From the NCBI GenBank assembly GCA_963717195.1, contig CAVQVR010000012.1, positions 463,982 to 527,981 on the forward strand: a stretch of DNA of 64,000 bases. Direction: 5' to 3'. Source of the DNA: JACDAE01 sp963717195. Its GTDB lineage: Bacteria > Chloroflexota > Ktedonobacteria > Ktedonobacterales > Ktedonobacteraceae. Numbering within the stretch: the first letter of the stretch is position 1; every line of letters starts with the position of its first letter. Below the pieces are notes generated by a model. It worked only from the letters and a program-made list of their open reading frames with translations. It was not told the DNA's origin and made no database searches. Below, in pieces: positions 56,735 through 64,000 of the stretch. Made by a program: the position numbers and the translations under genes.

Positions 56735-57616
56735 ATGCAAAGATATCTAGTTAGATACTCAGACGAACAAAACGTTGCTGAGGCATGGTCAATACAACGC
56801 CTTCCCTTCGAGCCTAAAAGCTGGCTTATAGATCTCCGTAATGATCTCCGTAAGACTATACACAACATAGTAAGCCAACCCAATCAGGTTCTTCATGCAA
56901 TCTATGGAGCAGCACAATCAGACAGTGTTTGCGATGTGGAGAATATTTTGTTTTACAATGTAGGTGGAACACAATTTTCTCCCCTAACTACTTATGGTAT
57001 TCGTTTCGAGAGGCGTTTTTCATATCCAGATCCTCCCCAAACGCTTGAAAGCACAAATCTCCATTACCACTATTACACGATGGAGGCTGCAAATAAGGCT
57101 TTCTCGTATTGGCGAACAGGGAGAAACTTAGCAGAGTGGGAGAATGTAAAAGTTTCAAGACCAGCGAACCAGTTAATGAATACATGGTATAGCATCAAGT
57201 CTAATAGCCTGAAAATGTTACATATACCGGAAAGAATACCCAAGCAATTTGGTCTGACTATAAAGATCAAGATACCAACAACGGATAAAGGAAATGTATC
57301 GAGTCTTACCAAGCCAATCATTGATGGAGTGGTCTCGGCATTTCATGCATATAAAGGGAACGACGTTGAGGTACTCAGCCAACGTTTAGCAAACAAGCTG
57401 AATAAAAAACCAGATACTATAGCAGATTTACTTTGCCGTAGAGATAGGGCAATCTTGGGTGAAAGACAAGTAGTCAGGCTCCATGGAAGTGACGGTGTTA
57501 AATGGGATCCAGCAGATGATCTCTGTCTCGCAGCAGAAATATTTGCACAGCCATATAGCGGCAAAGATTGGCTGATTTCTGGAAAACTGTATGAGATTCT
57601 ATATAAGGACTTGTAA
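56735..57616 (+). CDS. Unrecognised protein within the DISARM-like operon
   Basis: Not recognised. 293 residues starting MQRYLVRYSDEQNVAEAWSI, without signal peptide, membrane segment or Cys cluster. Noticeable segments are WLIDLRNDLRKTIHNIV (helix), RRDRAILGERQVVRLHG and WDPADDLCLAAEIF. It lies between drmB and the SF1-PLD gene with gaps of 150 and 100 bases; no strong ribosome site is seen, though AAGGATATTTC lies upstream. Position suggests an accessory subunit. The codon use is A+T-richer than drmA and drmB, which hints at a separate origin. Confidence 0.75.
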   Translation: MQRYLVRYSDEQNVAEAWSIQRLPFEPKSWLIDLRNDLRKTIHNIVSQPNQVLHAIYGAAQSDSVCDVENILFYNVGGTQFSPLTTYGIRFERRFSYPDPPQTLESTNLHYHYYTMEAANKAFSYWRTGRNLAEWENVKVSRPANQLMNTWYSIKSNSLKMLHIPERIPKQFGLTIKIKIPTTDKGNVSSLTKPIIDGVVSAFHAYKGNDVEVLSQRLANKLNKKPDTIADLLCRRDRAILGERQVVRLHGSDGVKWDPADDLCLAAEIFAQPYSGKDWLISGKLYEILYKDL

Positions 57617-57718
57617 TAGTAACGGTGAATGAAGTGGCATTTCATCGTCCTCCAGAATGGTAATAATGTCGCTCACTCATAATAGGGCGTTTTTTAAAAA
57701 AATGTATTGAGGTGGATA

Positions 57719-60700
57719 ATGATGATAGATGAAGACACTGTTACATTGCAACAGATGTTGCAAGCGATGGATAAAGGGCTGGCTGACGAAATAAAAGCGC
57801 AAGAGCAGAAGCCAGCTCATCATACAGCCATGAATGGGCATCTCATTTCTGAAAACAATCGACGGTTTATCTATGAATTCATGCTAGAAACACCATGGGA
57901 TCCTGAAGACGATACAACGGTTGTTGTGAAGTTTGGAGGCACAGTTGATCAGGATATCAAAGCCACTATCGTTAATTCTACAGGCATCGCCATCAAAATC
58001 GCAACTGAGAAGCCACTTCCACCAGAAGCGTTGCAGAAGATACGGCTGGTTGACGATTCCACGCAGTTATTAGAACGACTTCGGGAAGCACTCAAGAGCA
58101 ACGATGAAGGTGCTGCTTTGCTCGGTTCAAAAAGCTTCGGATTACTGCCATATACCAACAATGATTGGCTACCGCCAGTGGCATTTGGTACCAAATTTAC
58201 TCCTGATGATTCGCAGCATCGGGCAATTACAATGGCACTTGGCAGCGAGGTGACATACATCATTGGCCCTCCAGGTACAGGGAAAACCTCTACTCTTGCA
58301 GCCATCGCATTCACGCATCTTTGCATGGGACGCTCTGTTTTGATTGCTGCTCACACGAACATCGCGATTGATAATGCTATTATGCGCATTGTTGATATTT
58401 GCAACGATAGTAGGAATAGTACAGCGCTACAGGCACTTGAAGCTGGAAGTATTATACGTTATGGGATACCACAGCTTGAGGAGCGCATAAAGGACGAATA
58501 TAGTAACATTCATTTACCAACGATTGTAGCACGACACTCAAAATCGCTCAATCAGCAATGGGAAGCCTTAAATGCCCAAATAAACCAGCTTACAAAGCAA
58601 AGCGAGCAAATGGAACAGGAACGTGCTCAAGTGATACAAGGTTCTCAGGTAGAGAGACAGCGGCTTGTTACGCAACGTGAGACTGACACCAATCGACTAA
58701 ACGTGTTGCAAAAGCAAGAACAGGCACGTAAAGCTGATTTTCAGAGACGATATCATGATTTGTCGAGCCAGCACGAGCACGCGCAACAGCAAGTACATGT
58801 ATTTGTGCAACAGCAGGCTCACATCTCGAATCAGCAGATACAACAAAAAACAATCATTACCAACTGTACCTCACGCATTGACGAGATAGAAACGTTGCTT
58901 ACATCTGCTCAACAAATGAATAAGCTCCAACGATTTTTCAAAGGGATATCTACTCAAGATCTTGCCCGTCAACATGCTGATAACCAACAACAACGTTGGT
59001 CTAGTGAACAGGCACTTATTACCCTGCAAAAACAGATGGATGAGCTTTTCGCACAGCGGGCAGATGCTGAGAAGCAGGCAGAACATTTGACAGTTGCGAT
59101 CTCGACGCTTCAAGCCCAATATAACGAAGCGAGTGGAGAAGCTCAAACAATTGTCCATTTACAAGCAACTATCCATGAGCTTGAGCAGGATATTGCGCGA
59201 ATTGATAGTGAAAATGCATCGGTGCGCAAAAGAGTTGAGGTCAGCCTGCGTGAATTTACGACGCAACAAGCAGGTTTACAGAAGCAAATAGAATTGGTTG
59301 AGGCACAACTGGCAGACATCGAGAAGAAAATTGTAGCCGCAGCCCAAGTCATTGCGACAACGTTGGCGAAGGCATACATGAACAGCAACATAAGCGAACG
59401 GCGCTTTGATGTGGTAATTATGGACGAAGTTTCGATGGCTTCGCTCCCTGCGGTGTATGTTGCAGCCTCACATGCAGACCAATCCGTCGTAATCATCGGC
59501 GATCCCCAACAACTTGCACCTATTGTCCAGGCGAAAACTAATGTGGCAAAAGAATGGCTTGGCAGAGATCTGTTCACAATGCGTGGCATAACACTTTCAT
59601 CGACCAATGTTGATAGTGTCATGCTCAACGAGCAGGCCCGTATGCATCCACGCATCGCTGATATTGTCCGTCAACATGTTTACCAAGGCCGACTCTATCA
59701 TAGCCCACGTGTTCTGAATACTGAGAGGTTCCAACGTTACACTGCTGTACAGCCACTTCCAGGGAAACCTGTACTTCTATGCAATACTAACGATGCTTCC
59801 CCTTTTGCAACGCGCCCGGAGGGAGGTTCGCGCATCAACGCCTATCATGCGTTGTGCTCTATCGAACTTGCTCGTCAAGCGCTGTTAACGTTACCAGAGC
59901 GCCAAGTTAAAAAAGGCGAAGTTTCGCATAGGTCTCGTTACACCATATCGGAAACAGGCTCAACTTCTCCAACAGTTAGTAAAGGATGCGGGTCTAACTG
60001 ATGTTGTACGAGCTGGAACGGTACACCGCTTTCAAGGACTCGAAGCTGAAGTCATTATTTTCGATACAGTTGAGTCAACAGGCTTGCTACCGAGTACTTT
60101 AACCACAGGTTCATGGGGATCACCTGCAATGCGCCTCACGAATGTTGCGATGACCCGTGCCCAACATAAACTCATCATCGTTGCGAATTATCAGTATCTT
60201 CAACAGTGTCTCAGCAAAAATGATACATTGAGACTGGCGATACAGGATGCTTATGCTGCAGGTAATATCCTATCTAGCAAATTTCTTCATCTCGCATCAC
60301 AGCACAATGTATCTCAACCATCCGAGAGAAATGTAAGACCAGGCGTAGATACTTCTTCATTGAGCAATCATATCTATGAACCTGTATTCCTGAATGAAAC
60401 CACCTTTTTTCCGCGATTAGAGCAGGATATCTCTCTGGCGAAAAAGCAGATTATCATTTTTAGCCCCTTTATTGAAAAGGATCGAACAGAGAAGCTCATT
60501 CCGTTACTTGCTGAGAAAACCAGAGCAGGCATAACTATCACGGTGATATGTAAATCTGGCGAAACATCATCATCACACCTGAAAGCTAAGGAATTACTCA
60601 GGCATGCTGGAGTTCAACTTCGGCAACCAGATGATATGAAACATGAAAAGTTCGTTTTTATAGATCATGAGATTGCTTACATCGGAAGCCTAAATCCTCT

Positions 60701-61148
60701 CTCTCAAAACAAATCAAGCAAGTTTATGGAAAGGGTCAAATCGTCAGGTTATGTACGTCAACTCAAAAAATTTATGCGGGTAGATGATGTAGTCAAAGCA
60801 CCAACCATATGGGGACCACTTATTGAGGTTTCTCATGACGAGCTGCCTGATATAACTACCACTTGTAAAAAATGTGGTCGTATACTCGTTCGGAAAGAGA
60901 ATCATACCACCCATCAGCCATTCTATGGTTGCCTGGGCTACAGAAAATCCGATCCAGATCATTCAAAAGAAAATATATCCGAGCACCATCTCAAGCTTAT
61001 TCTAAGGCTAGAAGAGATGACGTGTGGGAAATGTGGGAAATCCACCTCAATACGCGTGGGTTATAAGGAGATACAGATCGTGTGTGTGGAAGAGTTTACC
61101 TGTGGGTATAGACAACGTATTGAGTTTGTTGGTGGTGGATCTGCTTAA
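57719..61148 (+). pseudogene. SF1 helicase-PLD-zinc ribbon fusion protein, one frameshift (DrmC-like role possible)
   Basis: A protein of about 1140 residues when repaired. First, a UPF1-like SF1 helicase with GPPGTGKTSTLAAI, a long coiled-coil insert (about residues 275-540), VVIMDEVSMASLP and GDPQQLAPI; after the break VTPYRKQAQLLQQL, HRFQGLEAEVIIFD and VAMTRAQHKL. Then a phospholipase D-type nuclease with HEKFVFID and IGSLNPLS, and zinc ribbons (CKKCGRILV, CGKCGKSTS). One extra A in the A6 run 59909-59914 breaks the frame before FRIGLVTPYRK; the two parts are otherwise continuous. Class 1 DISARM has a separate small PLD protein, DrmC; here the PLD domain is carried by a helicase. Start ATG 57719 or 57722 behind GAGGTGG. 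Confidence 0.82.
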
Positions 61149-61248
61149 TGAGGTGTGGTTGTTTGGTGGAAAGCTAACGCTCAATCTGCTATTTCCCTTC
61201 TATTGGTTTCCTAATATAAGGTAGTTGGGTATGGTTGCATCATGGCTG

Positions 61249-62178
61249 TTAAGCATCCTGATACTTGCTAATACGGAACATGATTGTATTATATGGCAAT
61301 GTATAGGCTTCTTCTCCTTCAGCGAGGTTTTTTGGCACAATAGTATCTGTATTAGCATCGTAGCACCAGTCATTCCATTTGATAGCAGTGGAATGTGGAA
61401 CCTGTACAGCAATGTATGTGCCAATGTCCAGTCTGGCTCCTGTTGCCCCTTTTTCGAAATCGAGACCAAGGGTAAAACGCTGCACAGGCATGTTCTTACT
61501 ACGGTTAGCAAAGGATGTAGCTAACCCTTGTGCGATACTAACGAAAGGGGCAAGACCTGGTTGCATCGTAGTTAATAAATGTAGCCCGGTCTTTACTTCG
61601 TTAGAATTGATAGCATTCACTAGCTTTTGATCATTAGAATTGCCTACGTTAACCGTCTTGCATGTAAATCCAATTCCATTACTGTCAGCTTTGAGACCAA
61701 GAAAGATCGGATAACCTGTGACTCCTGCATCCTGGTTGGCTACAACTTCGTAGACTTGATTGAATACAACGTTTTCCAATCCATTCTCTACCTGGTTATA
61801 GGCTTCAAATGTAAACAGGACGGTATGAACATTTGTACCCAGAAGAAATTGTGATATCGATTGTGTCAAGGCCATAGGATATTCATAGACATGAAAGCGG
61901 TGCAAGTGAACGTTGATACGCTGATTTTTCAGTAACTCATTTGCAGGCATGTTGCTTGCAGGGACAATAGTATGGAGGTTTTGCTCTCCTGGCTCAAAAA
62001 GCGGAATAAAGCCGTACTGATAGCCTTTGTTTAACCATTCATAACCGTGGAGTCCTTCGTCGTAGGAAGCATTTGCTGTCTCATAGAATTGAGCCGCTTC
62101 ATCATCACCGATTTCTCGTAGCTTTAGTGCAATTGTTTCGGGTGATTGTTCCCCCAGAGGGATAAACTCTTCTGGCAT
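61249..62178 (-). CDS. Unrecognised protein next to the protease gene
   Basis: Not recognised. 309 residues, beginning MPEEFIPLGEQSPETIALKLREIGDDEAAQFYE, a helical start, then a probably beta-rich body with many aromatic and Gly residues and no Cys cluster or membrane segment. GAGGAGAAA lies just before the ATG. Its start is 15 bases after the end of the protease gene on the same strand, so it is in that operon, convergent with the helicase-PLD gene. It could be a substrate or effector of the protease. Confidence 0.7.
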   Translation of the reverse strand: MPEEFIPLGEQSPETIALKLREIGDDEAAQFYETANASYDEGLHGYEWLNKGYQYGFIPLFEPGEQNLHTIVPASNMPANELLKNQRINVHLHRFHVYEYPMALTQSISQFLLGTNVHTVLFTFEAYNQVENGLENVVFNQVYEVVANQDAGVTGYPIFLGLKADSNGIGFTCKTVNVGNSNDQKLVNAINSNEVKTGLHLLTTMQPGLAPFVSIAQGLATSFANRSKNMPVQRFTLGLDFEKGATGARLDIGTYIAVQVPHSTAIKWNDWCYDANTDTIVPKNLAEGEEAYTLPYNTIMFRISKYQDA

Positions 62179-62193
62179 ATATTTCTCCTCTAA

Positions 62194-63390
62194 CTATGCT
62201 ATTAAGTATTTTGAAATTTTCTGCATGATTAAACCAATAGGGATACCTGCATTCGCTTTTCTTAGCAAACGACCAGATGCATCTATTTCTCCTCCTGAAC
62301 GATGAAGGGCAACAACCCTCCAATTATCATTAAAGACAGGAGCACCAGATGAACCATCCTCTGTATCTGCAAGATAGTATATCCTTTGAGGCTCTATCTC
62401 GATAACTTCATTACAACGTAAACTCACCTCCATTGCACCTCTTAATGGATGATGGACGATGTTTAAAAAATCATCTTTATAAAGAGTATCTGTTTCTGAT
62501 GCTATCGTTACAGGTATGATAATTCCATCAGTTGCAGGCTTTGCTAGACGAAGTAAAAGGTAATCAAGTGTATAGTCATTGCTGGAATCAACGAACCATT
62601 CTGAGTGGAGCTTAAATAGTTTGCCGGGTTCTGTGCCGCCTTCCTCATCTCTTTTGGCTCCAAAGCGTATTTGACAGTCACTAGCTCAATTCTGTAAATT
62701 GTAAGAGGTACCTTTAGGTCTGAAAACATGATAGTTTGTTAGTACAAGGTCGGGTGCAACAAGAAAGCCAGTACCTTCACCCTTTGTCTTAAATTCTACC
62801 CTACAGACGGCATTGATGGCACGATGCCCCGCAATGAAAAACTGTGGATCGACATAATGTTTGATGCCTCTGTTATAGAGGCTTTCAAGGCGCTCACGAA
62901 CCTGTGACGCTGGTAACGCATTATGTATACGTTCTGGAAGCTGTGAGAGTTTTACCTGTCTATTGATAGAAGATTGGTCCGCAAAAGCAGGAAGAGGAAT
63001 CTGGAAGCGACTACTCAGTTCATGGACTCTTTGCTGATCCAGAATAAGGCAATATTTAAAGATAAGAATAACTATCTTAAGCGCTGCATCGGAAACTACC
63101 AATTCATGCTCAGCGAGATAGGCTAGAAATGTGCCAAGTCCATGACCTTGATATCTAGGACGTAAGTCTCCGACTCTTTCTAACTTCCACATGAGCGCAT
63201 TTGCAATGCCAGATGACCCAGCTCGGTAATCAATATGATCAATTATTCCTTGAGGCACATAACAATTTACAAGTATATTGCGGATCTCATACTCGTTCAT
63301 GTCATTAATCGCACCTTGAATGAGTCCAGTTATATGCGGGCGTTCTGTCTCTGTTAAGAACGGTATATTCGATTGTGGTAGAGAAGGCAA
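62194..63390 (-). pseudogene. Trypsin-like serine protease with effector-associated-like N-terminus, in-frame TGA
   Basis: A single frame of 398 codons interrupted by TGA at 62686-62688. Residues 1-90 (about) are a helical domain with NEYEIRNILVNCYVPQG, like small effector-associated domains of conflict proteases. The protease part has GEGTGFLVAPDLVLTNYHVF (His), SNDYTLDYLLLRL (Asp) and EDGSSGAPVFN (Ser), a complete trypsin/V8 triad. The stop falls between the His and the Asp, so the active site is only assembled if the stop is read through or is an error. The 3' part keeps a clean frame, suggesting recent loss. It follows the AAA-like ATPase gene by 30 bases. Confidence 0.8.
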
Positions 63391-63420
63391 GTTAGATGGT
63401 TCATATGAAGATTGTGGTTC

Positions 63421-64000
63421 TTAAATCATTTCAGTGATTGGCTCCGGTAAGGGTTGAGACTCGTTATTTGTCTCGGCATTCAGCTCAGATGGATCTTTTA
63501 TGCTAAATGCATCTTCATAAATACGATTGCGAATGATAAGGCGCTCATTCTGGTTTTTAATGATACCAGTGATGTATAAATCGGTAAAAGTTTCTTTATC
63601 TACGCTTCTTCGAGATGTAGCTATGCCTCGACGAATACGTTCCCATAATGGGCGTGCTGTCTCTGGCAGATGCTTAAGCATCCTCGTTGCATGTTGTATA
63701 TTTGCATCCTCTAGCAATGGATTCTTGGGCTGTAAAAAGTTATTTTCCACAATATACGTAACATCATTAGCTGTAATCGCTAAGAGTTGCCCCAAATATA
63801 CCATCTTTTCTAGCTCAGCGCAGATGCGATGAGTAAGATAAGGATGTCCACTTGCCCATGTATAGATTGCCTCATAGGCATCGTTATCTATCTCTATATT
63901 TAAGTAATCCAGGTGTCTGGTAAACTCTATACTTTCTTCATGTGTAAAGTCATCTATATTAAGTGGATGACCGACGTTGAAAGGAGAGATTTGAGACTCT
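63421..64000 (-). CDS. AAA-like ATPase C-terminal part (5' end outside window)
   Basis: The visible 192 codons have no start; the frame is open to position 64000. The run SPFNVGHPLNI followed by EAIYTWASGHPYLTHRICAELE is the C-terminal helical part of AAA-like (PF14516-type, AAA_35) STAND-related ATPases, in which GGHPYL is conserved. DVTYIVENNFL and LRIR-type helices follow. Placed directly upstream of the protease gene, it probably senses a trigger and controls the protease. The ATP-binding site itself lies outside the window. Confidence 0.72.
   Translation of the reverse strand, partial: ESQISPFNVGHPLNIDDFTHEESIEFTRHLDYLNIEIDNDAYEAIYTWASGHPYLTHRICAELEKMVYLGQLLAITANDVTYIVENNFLQPKNPLLEDANIQHATRMLKHLPETARPLWERIRRGIATSRRSVDKETFTDLYITGIIKNQNERLIIRNRIYEDAFSIKDPSELNAETNNESQPLPEPITEMI

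Overview
The window looks like a bacterial chromosome segment of middling G+C. The style of gene content points to Chloroflexota, probably the Ktedonobacteria class: serine made with an alanine-glyoxylate-type aminotransferase, PspA without other psp genes, a Tat-exported GH2 enzyme, a large mosaic defence island, and actinobacteria-like passenger genes. This placement is an inference; no rRNA or other decisive marker is present.

Positions 1-21260 are mostly ordinary chromosome. They hold a partial amino-acid-type ABC binding lipoprotein, a serine biosynthesis operon behind a structured leader (aminotransferase, serA, VOC protein), a GH2 glycosidase split by a frameshift, a DedA protein, an MFS transporter, tRNA-Gly(CCC) with a consensus promoter and a terminator shared with its neighbour, pspA, a 28-bp-arm dispersed palindrome, a molybdopterin oxidoreductase, a DEDDh exonuclease fused to a DinG-like helicase that has lost its Walker motifs, an RdgB/HAM1 pyrophosphatase, tRNA-Leu(CAA), a phosphotransferase and a HEAT-repeat protein.

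Positions 21260-27348 form a discrete 6.1-kb unit. It is bounded by 38-bp inverted repeats (36/38 identical, inner end CTAAG) and an exact 5-bp target duplication TATCC, the hallmark of Tn3-family transposition. No transposase or resolvase lies inside. The cargo, all on the minus strand, is an AraC-type regulator reading through into a haloperoxidase-like hydrolase, a DUF4331 protein, a broken SDR, a RidA protein, a dehalogenase-like hydrolase and the tail of a DHA2 MFS pump.

Positions 27360-64000 form a defence island. First come an AlbA_2/Schlafen-like ATP-binding regulator with four 12-bp tandem repeats upstream, and a tightly coupled pair made of an SNF2 helicase and a sacsin/Hsp90-type ATPase. 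Divergent from these is an expanded class 1 DISARM-like locus: drmD, drmMI, a DUF262-HNH-HEPN-like gene with two frameshifts, a RelE/ParE-fused UvrD-type helicase, a RecD-like helicase with a C-terminal PD-(D/E)XK-like nuclease, drmA (frameshifted), drmB, an unrecognised gene, and an SF1 helicase-PLD-zinc ribbon protein (frameshifted) that may replace drmC. The window ends in a convergent cluster with an unknown protein, a trypsin-like protease interrupted by an in-frame TGA and an AAA-like ATPase cut by the window edge, resembling an effector-associated conflict module.

Seven genes or gene remnants carry single-base disruptions: 5 single-base indels sit at short homopolymers or nearby, plus one further indel and one nonsense codon. 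Either the island is decaying or the assembly has residual indel errors; the sequence alone cannot decide.
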